A DNA stretch of 64,000 nt from Erpobdella octoculata (lineage: Eukaryota; Annelida; Clitellata; Hirudinida; Erpobdellidae), in assembly GCA_963978895.1 (NCBI GenBank), contig OZ022245.1, forward strand, positions 22,357,968 to 22,421,967, written 5' to 3'. Each line of letters begins with the position of its first letter. The first letter of the stretch is position 1. The notes under the pieces are model-generated. The model was not told where the DNA came from, ran no database searches, and worked only from the letters and a program-made list of their open reading frames with translations. The translations under genes and the position numbers were made by a program. This document shows positions 46,796-60,208 of the stretch, piece by piece.

Positions 46796-47949
46796 CAGTG
46801 TTGCTTCAGTTAAGCGTAACTTTAACTGAATTTGGTCTAATAACTGAAAAAAGAGATTTAAGTTAAGTACTAACTGAAACTTTAACTGAAAAATAATGTT
46901 AACTTTAATTGTAATACTAATAGTAAAAAAAGTAGTAACTGTAATACATACTGAAAAAAAATGTTTTCGGAAAATCCAATGCTGAAATGCGCCAAAATTT
47001 TATTTCTTTGTTTATATTTGGTAACCGGACCCACTCGTGTCTTTTATCTTTATTATGATTTTCTTTTCGATCGCTTTATTTGCATTTAACGACGTATGAA
47101 CAATGTTAACAAGTGAATCAAAAAACAAAGTTTTTTAAAAACACACTTTTATATAATCGATTGTGTAGGCTACATTCTGTTACATAAACAACGAGTACAT
47201 TAGCATAGACAAAATATCGCAAATAATTATTTAATTAAATGTTGTCCAATCGATCCGAAAATTTGATAGAATGCATTGTTAATCAGTTTGAAGGTATGTT
47301 TAAATTTTTAAGTCCCTAGCTCACCGGGAAGTTAGTTAAAATCGATTGCAAATTTTGACTACAGATCGACAGACAGAGAAGTCAAGTTAAGTAACAAGAA
47401 AACAAGAAAATGGAGTTTGGCGTTATTTCAGTTACGAACCTTTTGCTGATAAAAGCCGTGCAACGTGGTTTGTAGTGTGGGAGAAAAAGATTCGGAAGCT
47501 CACGTGGTCGAAACTTGTGGAGCTCTGTTAAAAGGTAAATCATCAAAGTCATAGACATAAGGAAGTGGCAAAAGAACGAGGTTTTGGAGACAAATCGCAA
47601 AAAGCTAAAGGCCAAGCGCAAACTAGTCGAAAACGATACAGGAAACACGGTTAATCAGAATAGCGCACAGACAACTTTGCCTGCTTTTATTAGCAATAGA
47701 AAAGAATAGAATTCAGATGTACAAGAAGTGAGACTGAAACAGCGTTTGCTTAGTAATATGTTTATTAGAAAGGGGTTATATTAATAACTCCTATACTAAC
47801 TATAATAGTAACTGAAAAAAATATTAACTCTAATATTAACTGGAAAAAATGAATAAAATTAACTTTAACTGTAATACTAACTAAAAAATATTAAATTGGC
47901 AAACTTTAACTGATAATCTAACTGAAAAACCCTAACTGAAACAACACTG
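46796..47949. mobile_element. non-autonomous hAT inserted in a Helitron
   Basis: The ends CAGTGTTGCTTCAGTTA and CAGTGTTGTTTCAGTTA (complement) are inverted repeats. The 8-base flanks CAACCCAC and CAACCCCC match in 7 of 8; an uninterrupted copy of the host repeat near 48100 reads CAACCCACATTTGAGG. TAACTGAAA-type sub-terminal repeats occur at both ends. The interior holds a decayed BED-finger frame. Confidence 0.85.
47405..47530 (+). pseudogene. decayed BED-finger fragment of a hAT transposase
   Basis: The frame GVWRYFSYEPFADKSRATWF resembles the start of a BED zinc finger (SxVWxYFxxxxDKSRAxC). The two expected Cys positions appear as Trp and Trp, which single base changes from Cys could explain. 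The frame stops at about 47530. This supports the hAT assignment of the surrounding element. Confidence 0.5.
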
Positions 47950-48355
47950 CAACCCCCATTTGAGGTCTGGGAAACCGAATTTTAAAAAAATGGTGAAACA
48001 CGTATCTTTTTTTAAAAATAAATCCATATACCAAATTTCAAAATCTCCTCATTTTTGGTTTTAGATATATACATTGTTTTAGAAAAAAGTTTGTTTTCCA
48101 ACCCACATTTGAGGTCCGGGAAACCGAATTTTCAAAAAATGGTGAAACACGTATCTTTTTTTTTCATATATACATTGTTTTAGAAAAAAGTTTATTTTCC
48201 AGTTTCTTCCCCTCAGGAGCAAAATTTTCAAAAATCCTTTCTTAGTGGATGCTTACGCAATAAAAGTAATATAAGTTCCAAATTTCACGTTCCTAGGATG
48301 AGGCGTTTGAGCTCGGCGTTGATTATCAGTCAGTCAGTCAGGACATGTTCTTATA

Positions 48356-49430
<1,075 letters not shown>

Positions 49431-49432
49431 TA

Positions 49433-49606
<174 letters not shown>

Positions 49607-50188
49607 CTAGCGGGGGTGCCCGGCGTTGCCCGGGGTTTTTAGAGGTTTTTCTAATGTTTGTTCTCTCTCGCTCAGGTTTCCTTCCCCGCTTGCTTTCCCG
49701 TTCCCGTTTGCTTTCCCGTTCTCGGTCGCTTTCCCGTTCCCGGTCGCTTTCCAGCTTCCGGTCGTTTTTCGGCTCCTGTTTCCTCTCCCGTTCCCTTTCC
49801 CGTCCCCGGTCGCCTTTCCCGTCCCCGCTCACGCTTGCTCTCCCGTTCTTACTCATGCTTGCTCTCCCGTTCTCACTCATGCTTGCTCTCCCATTCCCGT
49901 TCTCGATCGAATGGGAAAGCGACCGAGAACGGGAAAGCTACCGGGAGCGGGAAAGCAACCGGGAGCGGAAAAGCGACCGGGAACGGGAAAGCGGAGAAGG
50001 AAATGGGAGCGAGCGAGAGGTTTACCTAATGCGTTTCTTTTTCGCTCCCGTTTCCTTCCCGCTTGCGCTCCCGCTCCAGGTCGTTATCCGTTCCCTGTCG
50101 CTTTCCCGCTCATTTTTTCGCTCTCAGTTCCCCCCCCCCTTAGATCCGATTCTACATACATACATACATACATACATACATACATACA

Positions 50189-50219
<31 letters not shown>

Positions 50220-50656
50220 GTACATACATACATACATACATACATACATACATACCTAGATACATACATACACACATACATACTTTGAATGAGCATTTAG
50301 TGCCGAAATATTGTAAAAAACACATACATACATACATACATACATACATACATACATACATACATACATACATACATACATACATAAACACACACACACA
50401 TACATGCACATACACATACATGCATACACACATACATACGCACATACATATATATATAGTTTCCGCTCGCTCACCCGCTTCGCTCCGCTCATTTTGTGAC
50501 GGATTTCAAAATTTTTTTCTCTATATTTGATTCCCCTTGACTCTCAAGGTTGTGTGAAAATTTCATTACGATCGGATGAATGGTGTAGCAATGCATAAAG
50601 GACATGAATATATACATATATACATATATACAAACATTCATTTATATATATATAGA
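49607..50656 (-). mobile_element. non-autonomous Helitron, complete (CCCGG-hairpin family, 1050 bases)
   Basis: The minus-strand 5' end TCTATATATATATAAATGAA is preceded by host A. The 3' end is a CCGGGCAACGCCGGGCACC hairpin and CTAG (49607-49610) followed by host T. The interior holds the family core (about 50460-50620), two long (TACA)n arrays and the GCTTTCCCGTTCCCGG minisatellite. Frames rich in Arg-Ser, His-Thr-Tyr or Tyr-Val-Cys are translations of these repeats. Host flanks on both sides are TA tracts. Confidence 0.85.
50154..50450. repeat. (TACA)n tetranucleotide arrays
   Basis: Two blocks of TACA repeats (50154-50282 and about 50323-50390, with a CACA/TACA-rich tail) lie inside the Helitron, separated by a short unique piece. 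Confidence 0.95.
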
Positions 50657-50664
50657 TATATATA

Positions 50665-51150
50665 TAATGTAAGATGGCATAAGATTTTCTTTAAGACAAG
50701 CTCGATTAAAAATAAGTCTCCATTTAGCCGCTATGAGTTTTATAGATACTTTCTCAATATTTCGGAACAACGTTTTTTGTTTACTGCAACACGTATTAAG
50801 AAAAGTATTAACATTTAAAACCTTTTTTATTTCAGACTTACGGGCCGTTTCGGCTTTCGCCATCTTCAGAGTCTGTAAATACAATCGCGTAAAAGGAGGC
50901 AAAAGATAAGAAAACATGTAATAACTAAATATACAAATAAACTAATATCCTCAAGGAATTATCTTAATAGAAGGATATTAATAAAGTAATCAAATTTAGA
51001 CACTGTAATTAAATTAACGTACATAAAATAAACTGGAGTTATGAGGATAAAATAAGTATAATTAAAAACATTTAATTAAAGGATAAAATAATAGTAGTAG
51101 TAATAATAATTCTATTATATAGTAGACCACGTCACTCACTGAATCTGTCA
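50665..51150 (-). mobile_element. Penelope-like element fragment with second hammerhead
   Basis: On the minus strand a frame with ETARKSEIKKVLNVNTFLNT and KWRLIFNRACLKEN follows the hammerhead motif. It is clearly paralogous to 49305-49430 ([14 protein letters not shown]). Upstream is about 250 bases of AT-rich sequence ending at a TA tract. The two fragments face each other, with a Helitron between them. Confidence 0.5.
50833..50875 (-). ncRNA. hammerhead ribozyme motif, type I (copy 2)
   Basis: On the minus strand: stem I CAGACT, core CTGAAGA (the fifth position is free in hammerheads), one extra T, stem II GGC-GAAA-GCC, GAA, short stem III ACG-GCC-CGT, cleavage-site A, and stem I AGTCTG. 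Stem I pairs perfectly over 6 bases. The same extra T after CTGANGA is present in copy 1, so the two are related. Confidence 0.75.
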
Positions 51151-51155
51151 CGCTG

Positions 51156-52004
<849 letters not shown>

Positions 52005-52055
52005 GTTCCACTTCTCTGAAATTCGTCAAATTTATTTATAAATATATTTTCAAAG

Positions 52056-52970
52056 GGTATGATTGTGCCAATATTGCTATAACATCAAATGATCAGCCTG
52101 AGCTTCGATACAATGAAATAAGTAATTTCATCGAATGCCGGTACGTGAGTGCGCCTGAAGCGATTTGGCGTTTGCGAGAATACAAAAATGCACGATAGAT
52201 TGCATTCTGTGATGCGATTGCCTGTTCACTTACCAAATCAGCAGCAAATTGTTTTTGAAGAAGGTCGGGAAGAAGAAGCTCTGCTTGCTGCACGAATTGG
52301 AAAAACGAAACTTGAATCATGGTTCGAGCTCAATACAAATAATCCAGCGGCACAAGTTCATTTATACACAGATATCCCTTATCATTTCGTGTACGTACGT
52401 GGTCAATGGCAAGAGCGGAAAAGAGGAGGCGAAAAAACGATTGCGAGAATGTACACAGTGAGCGTGAAGGATGAAGAGCGTTTCTAATGGAGATTACTGC
52501 TGTTACATGTTCCTGGAGCAACAACTTTTGAGTTTCTGCGTACGTTTGATGGTACTTTGTGCGAAACGTTCAAAGCTGCAGCTATGGCACGAGGCTTTCT
52601 CGAATCAGATGAAGAGTGTGATAGATGTTTAACTGATGCCGGAACATATTTAATGCCTATTTGAACCAAATCCACAGCAAGGACCACTTCTCAACGATGG
52701 CCGTCAATTCACAAGAAATGTCGTGTATACTGAAATTCTTTAATAATAATAATAACTAATTATTGCACACTTTAATTTTCACATCCTTTGAATTTATATG
52801 AAATACGTTAGTAAATTAAAAATTTAAACCCAATAAAAAATTTAATTAAATTTACTCATATATAAATTTTTTTTATGGTTATCAAATGTCATTTTGTTTT
52901 TGTTGACTATTTTTATAATAACGGGCGCCGTATTTTAAAACTTCCGTCATTTTTGACGGGCTATCTCTAG
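52056..52970 (+). mobile_element. remnant of an autonomous Helitron with RepHel coding sequence
   Basis: Broken frames with RYVSAPEAIWRLREY, then after a shift LHSVMRLPVHLPNQQQIVF, RMYTVSVKDEERF, a stop at about 52486, and RLLLLHVPGATTFEFLRTF. This is the region between replication-initiator and helicase domains in Helitron proteins. The 3' end (52944-52970) has hairpin CCGTCA-TTTT-TGACGG and CTCTAG. Rep and helicase domains are deleted. The element supplies the family link for the short copies at 1640, 13660 and 15165. Confidence 0.83.
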
Positions 52971-53023
52971 TAATAATAATAAAAGCAAGTATTATGATAA
53001 TAAATGATTAAATTAAGTCGAAA

Positions 53024-53720
53024 TTACATAAGATATTTAATTAAATAAATGATGTTCTCGTTTGAAAGTAAATGGAGGAAGGAACTGGATGAGTACGAAC
53101 AATTGTCATCAATCGGACATTCTTCTTCGACACAGGTGCGCGCGGTATCATCAGGACTAACAGGTTGATCCAAGTCATCAACAACGGTCGTGAAAGAACA
53201 AGGACTTTCTGTGAGGATATTTTCTAAAGTATCTTTAGATGACGGATCTTGCGTGGTATCGAAATATTGCAAAGAAGAGCATGCGTCCAAAACGTCAGGA
53301 CTGTTTGTTTTATACATATCACACTTATGATTAAGCTGAAACTCATCAGGTGAATCAGTCTCAAGAAAATTATCAAGTGATTGAACCAGATCAACAGAGC
53401 AGCAGTTACCGATGTCGTGGAATTCATTAACATTGGAAACATCAAGAGTCGCGTTAGAAAAGGTATCGAGAAGATGACCATTTGAAAGATCAATAGGGAC
53501 CGTGACGGTTAATCGAAGTGTCAACATTGTCAGAGGCAGTCAAAACATTGTTACTCTTTTCAAAATTCGGTCGTGAAGCAATGTCCTCATTGAATCCAAA
53601 TAATCTAAGAGTTTTAGAAAACTTTTCAAATTGTTTATTAATTGAAGGGCAGAGTTTCTGAATATAAAGAGCTTCTTTTATTTTAAGTCGAAGAGGATCG
53701 TATTCTTTAACAACAATATT
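53024..53720 (-). pseudogene. possible Penelope-like GIY-YIG C-terminus with acidic extension
   Basis: Minus strand, 53720-53527: VKEYDPLRLKIKEALYIQKL followed by CPSINKQFEK resembles the end of the GIY-YIG endonuclease domain of Penelope-like proteins (IKEALxIxxxxPxxN). After a frame change, a 167-codon frame (53527-53024) follows, rich in Asp, Ser and Cys (SPDEFQLNHKCDMY, CVEEECPIDDNC), ending at a stop near 53024. Whether that frame belongs to the same protein is unclear. The reverse transcriptase part was not found. Confidence 0.42.
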
Positions 53721-54510
53721 CGATATATATATATATATTGTGCCTTACTCCCAGAATTTCGATCGATTAAAAATTCTATCAAAAAGCTCCCACGGGTGTC
53801 CGGAACCCCGGCCCTAGACCCTCTGCATACGTATCAAAAAAAGCTCGAAATTATATGTGTGAGTGCGTCAGTCCGAGTAACCTGACAAAGCAAGTTAATA
53901 CAAGACTAGTAAAAATTAATAAAACGTAGTTATTTTGAGTTGCGTAATAAATACCAATACTTTTTTCATTTGTAAAATTTTTTTGAGCACCTGTTTGACC
54001 ATGCATTTTACTGCACATTTCCTATGTTACGAGTGCCTTCTAGCTTGACTCCAGTTTTAATTTAATATGGTCGCTTTTTCTTTTCTGTGGTTTCAACTTA
54101 AATTTCAGTGTGTTTCATCCATCAATAGCCGTAATAATTTATTAGGTGAAAGTTGATTCAGCCTAGCTCTTATTCAATGTCTCCGTTTAAACATAAGTAC
54201 TTCTGATTTTTAACTTTTCTTCTCAAATTTTATAATATTTAATTTACTGTTTTAATATAGGGTTCTGTAAATGGTTTTTTATAGCCATAAACTGGCCAGT
54301 TAACCCGGATTGTTTTAATATTCATCTAGTTTTATTCAATAAATTCTGTAATTACACGTCTCGTAATTTCAAATGGATGAAAATGGCTTCAAAAACAAAA
54401 ACTTGTTATGAAAGATGACCAACGTTAAGTTGTCAATTGTGTTCAATATAGCCTGTCTCAAAAAAATATTATTCCAAAATATGTTATATATATATATATA
54501 TATATATATA
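53721..54510. other. no recognised gene
   Basis: AT-rich DNA with a short TA tract near 53726-53742 and a longer one (54484-54510) that borders a Helitron. No exon, RNA gene or transposon end was recognised. Confidence 0.5.
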
Positions 54511-56546
<2,036 letters not shown>

Positions 56547-56638
56547 TATCAAGGTTTTTTAATTGTTGGAAAACGTGTTCAGTGAAAATACTTCTGGTAA
56601 TAAAAATAAATATACAATATACAGAGGAAAATTTAGAA

Positions 56639-58324
56639 ATGAGTTGTCTACGTCGTGTATTGTCATTAAAATCTTCATGCACAGATTTTGTTTTATGGTA
56701 CTTTGAGGAAACTTTTCTCGAACCATCTTATGATATTGAATGTCTTCCTTTTAAAGTTAAAAACTGCGTTAATATTTCCTCAAAAGTTTTTCAAGAAATA
56801 ATTGCTAGAGGTCAAAACACAGGAATACAACTATGTCCTTCCTATATAATACCTTTTTTTTTAAAATTTGACTGCTTTCATGAACTTGTACTAAAAGAGG
56901 CTGATCTTCTTTATTTTTTTCAACCGTTACAAACTATTTTGAGTAGAGGAAATTTAACTCGTATTTCGTGTACTGCCAATAGTTTTTACTATGATTATGA
57001 TGTGAATTATGTTCCGATTTTCAATCAATTTTGGAAAAATCTATGTTTTTTTTCTATGAACTTAGAAGAAATAGAATTAGAGTTAATTGGTTTTTATTTG
57101 TCCGATGGTTACGGAATTAGCGCAGACAGGAGGCCTGAGTGGTTTTGTCCGAAATTACTTAGACTCTATTGGCGCTGTTTTTGTGTAGACCAGGAAATAA
57201 AAGAAGACTTAATTGACCTGCTCAAAATAAGGTTTCCTTTTGAAAATTTGAAAAGTTTATGTATATCTGAATGTATGCATGCAAAAAACACCATCAGCAA
57301 ATTTTCTCGTTTTGTTAATCTTCAAAAATTAGGCATTAGTACGAATGTTGGTGAGTCTTTGGAAGAATTGGTTAATTCAATATCCTCTCTTTCTAATTTA
57401 TCTTGGCTTGATATAAGTCAAAACGCATGCTTTAGAGTGATTAATAGTTATAATTTACAATTAATATATAGAATGATAGACAAATTACCTAATTTAGTTT
57501 ATTTAGATATAAGTAATCAATCAGCTACGTTTGAAGAACCTGTTAGGTGGATGCACGAAAGAAATTTCAAGTATTTAGGTTTGCGTTTTAATACAAATAA
57601 CAATTTTGAACTTTCTTCACCGATGAGCTCTGAGGTTGTAAGTAACCTTAGCACAATTGATGGAATTATAGCTTCATTGGAAAATAATTTCTGGAAACCA
57701 GGTCAATTTAGTATTTGCTTACAATCATTTATATCTTTGGCTGAACAAGAAAAACATTATTTAGAAATAAGAGAAAAACTTTCCATAATTACTAATATAA
57801 CACTCAAAAGACTTTATTACCTATATTCTTACCATTCACATGAAGCTGGTAGAGTTGTGAAGTTTTTATTTCTTATATCCAGAATTGGTATAAAAAACAG
57901 TGAGTTTAAAAATTTTTTTGAAACAATGTTGAGTTGTAAATACTGGTATTATTGTATCCGTAAAATAATCTTTGAGTCTGTATATGGTTCTTTAGACAAT
58001 GCCATATGGAAATGTTTATTATCACTAAAACAAGGATGGGTTTCAATTATTTTTTCATCTGAAGATTTTTATTCGAACAAAGAAGATAAATTACTATTGA
58101 GTTTTCATCTAATGTGGGCATATACTAAATATTTTTTTCGTTTTAAAAGTTTTATTCCAAAAGCTTCTACTATTGAAAAATTTGTTGAATCAACCTCAAA
58201 AGAACATTTACGTGATTTCAATACATTTTTTAGAAAAAAAACATTGATCAATTTTTTTGAGATCGTAAAAAAAAAACGAAACAAATTTCAGAAAAGAAAA
58301 TCTAAAAATAGAAAATGGAGTTAA
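56639..58324 (+). CDS. intronless leucine-rich protein resembling the ZYG11/ZER1 family (561 aa)
   Basis: One uninterrupted frame. The ATG at 56639 (MSCLRRVLSLKSSC) is preferred; an in-frame ATG at 56582 would add 19 AT-derived residues. The N-terminus looks like a short Cul2-box-like helix pair. Leucine-rich repeats follow at about residues 150-330 (LEELVNSISSLSNLSWLDIS, KLPNLVYLDISNQSATF). A helical C-terminal half follows, in which TIDGIIASLENNFWKPGQ and VVKFLFLISRIGIKNSEFK recall the ARM-like part of ZYG11/ZER1 substrate receptors of Cul2 E3 ligases. It ends in a Lys/Arg-rich tail. The absence of introns and of clear flanking regulatory sequence suggests a retrocopy or a member of a rapidly duplicating family. 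No stops have accumulated. Family assignment is by pattern only. Confidence 0.55.
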   Translation: MSCLRRVLSLKSSCTDFVLWYFEETFLEPSYDIECLPFKVKNCVNISSKVFQEIIARGQNTGIQLCPSYIIPFFLKFDCFHELVLKEADLLYFFQPLQTILSRGNLTRISCTANSFYYDYDVNYVPIFNQFWKNLCFFSMNLEEIELELIGFYLSDGYGISADRRPEWFCPKLLRLYWRCFCVDQEIKEDLIDLLKIRFPFENLKSLCISECMHAKNTISKFSRFVNLQKLGISTNVGESLEELVNSISSLSNLSWLDISQNACFRVINSYNLQLIYRMIDKLPNLVYLDISNQSATFEEPVRWMHERNFKYLGLRFNTNNNFELSSPMSSEVVSNLSTIDGIIASLENNFWKPGQFSICLQSFISLAEQEKHYLEIREKLSIITNITLKRLYYLYSYHSHEAGRVVKFLFLISRIGIKNSEFKNFFETMLSCKYWYYCIRKIIFESVYGSLDNAIWKCLLSLKQGWVSIIFSSEDFYSNKEDKLLLSFHLMWAYTKYFFRFKSFIPKASTIEKFVESTSKEHLRDFNTFFRKKTLINFFEIVKKKRNKFQKRKSKNRKWS

Positions 58325-58644
58325 GATTAAACGGCAAACAAAAACAATGTTTTATTACTATAATTTTTTAGTTTTACATTTTCGCTCATTTATGTTTTTA
58401 TTTTTTAACTTTAAAAAACTAAGCAAAATAATTTCAATAAACAAGGTATTAACAATTTCGGTTTTATTATCTCTGTATCTTAACGACTTAACTTATAAGT
58501 CTTTTTTAATCGTATTCATCTCAATAAGAATACTGCAGCTACAGATTGTTTGTAAATTATTTTTGATGATAATATATATAACAAAAATTTTATTAAAGCG
58601 CAGTTAATAACAAAAATCAAATACTAAACACGCATGACTTCGCC
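58325..58644. other. AT-rich 3' flank of the leucine-rich gene
   Basis: Holds AATAAA-type signals (TTCAATAAAC near 58435) that could end the transcript. No other feature seen. Confidence 0.4.
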
Positions 58645-58824
58645 TGTTACAAAATAGCTAGCTCTCCCTGGCGGTGTTCAAAGCGCTATATATATAGCCT
58701 CAGAAAACGCGCAAAACAAACGTCTGAGAATTAATGTCTAGGTTCCTGTCTAGACTGAGAGTCTGGACAGGTCGACGGGTGCAAGATACACTTGTCAGGA
58801 GGTCCGGTAGAGCGACCCCTAACA
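58645..58824 (-). repeat. LTR of an unassigned retrotransposon, 180 bases
   Basis: Minus strand: TGTTAGGGGTCGC ... TTTTGTAACA, with a TATATATAG box about 130 bases inside and the purine tract TTTTGAGGGGGAGT directly upstream. The short inverted TGTTA/TAACA ends are standard. The second LTR is not in the window. Confidence 0.65.
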
Positions 58825-59165
58825 TAACTCCCCCTCAAAACGAAGATGTTGAACAGTCTTTCAATATCTTAAATGTTATCTTTCACAGTACTGGGTGAAG
58901 AATGGGTGTTCGTTCGTCGATGTATCGTGCCTACCAGGGCTTCAAGGTCGGGGACATCGAAGAAAACGACGAGGAAGATGAGGAGTGGGTGGAATCGGAG
59001 AAGCAGAACTTCGTAGATAATCTGGATGAAGAGTGGGCGTTCTTTTGTCGATGTATCGTGTCTACCAGGGCTTCAAGGTCGACTTTAAACTGGAGATGTC
59101 CTTCCTGAAAGTAACTTTTACTCCCACCAGTAAAACCACCCATACAACCAGCTCGACCCATCCAA
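58825..59165 (-). pseudogene. internal 3' remnant of that LTR element
   Basis: A minus-strand frame containing DLEALVDTIHRQKNAHSSS followed by a Ser-rich run. A 45-base direct repeat (GATGTATCGTG(C/T)CTACCAGG on the plus strand, near 58920 and 59048) encodes DLEALV(D/G)TIHR twice. The pol type could not be determined. Confidence 0.4.
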
Positions 59166-59399
59166 GTTTAATCCCATACCGGTCTGAGTTGTATTAACGA
59201 AGGAATCATCAACACGTCATATCAATGAAGTTCAACTACTTCAACAATATCATTAATTATAGAATAGTACAACAATCTGCAACTAAGACAACAAAAGAGA
59301 AAACCTATTTTTTTTTATTTGACAAATTTAAAGTGGCGTAAATCAAACGACTTTAAGGCCGCAAACAATATAAAATAAATTCTTTTTTAAACATTACAA

Positions 59400-60011
59400 A
59401 ATCAGGTGCTGCTCTTATCTCCAAGGGAAGACTATTCCAAATTTTTGCAGCTGCAGCACTTTTTAGACGAGTAGAGGGAACGAAGAGAAGAGCCGAAGAT
59501 GCAGATCTGAGATTCCCCCTTGATTGAATGTTACTAAATGGGCAGAATTACTTCCATTAAGTATGAAGGAGCCAAACAATTGAGACATTTAAAGACTAGT
59601 TGAGCTACTTTGAAGATAATTCTACACTTGACGTTCAACCAATGTAGTTCTTGAAGTACTGGAGTGATGTGATCGCAGCGTCTTTGACCGGTCAAAAGCC
59701 TTGCTGCCGCATTCACCACTGATTGAAGGCGATGAGTCAAGATGTTCGGGAGTCCAACCAGTGTGGAGTTACAATAGTCTAGTTTTGAAAACACCAATGA
59801 AGTAATAAGTAAGTTAAGCGCCAGGGGGGGTAGAGATGAAGCAACAGTTTTGATTTGACGTAAGGTTGAAAAGCAGCTTTGGGTGATGCGACTAACGTGA
59901 GTGTTCATACGCATGTCAGAATCAAAGAAAGCACCCAAATTGCGAACTGAAACAGATGGAGAGATCCAATCTTTACCCATTCTCAGCGGTGCTGCTTGGA
60001 ACTTACGTTTC
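59400..60011 (-). pseudogene. CR1/L2-like LINE, 3' part of reverse transcriptase, interrupted by Gypsy element
   Basis: Minus-strand frame with SPSVSVRNLGAFFDSDMRM, LVFSKLDYCNSTLVGLPN and HITPVLQELHWLNVKCRIIF, the conserved C-terminal RT/thumb block of CR1/L2 LINEs. The frame extends upstream until the LTR at 60012, so the Gypsy element inserted into this LINE. The rest lies outside the window on the right. Confidence 0.8.
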
Positions 60012-60201
60012 TGTTATATCTTTATTATAAGAAAACAACGCAGGTACCTACAACACTTTATTACCAATAACGAACAACTAATACGAGTCAGAGCTCGAAC
60101 GGAAAATAATACAAGTATGGCCGCCAACTCGCAATGATGTCCGCGTCCATAGATATAACAATAGACATATAATTTAATAGTTAATGTCCATGGATCTAAC
60201 A
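60012..60201 (-). repeat. 3' LTR of the Gypsy element, 190 bases
   Basis: Minus strand: TGTTAGATCCATGGAC ... AAAGATATAACA, with AATAAAG signals near the end. The inverted ends are TGTTA/TAACA. Confidence 0.85.
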
Positions 60202-60208
60202 CCTTCCT

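Noticed and set aside
50084..50492. Frames rich in His-Thr-Tyr or Met-Tyr-Val-Cys repeats
   Set aside because: Translations of TACA/TGTA tetranucleotide arrays.
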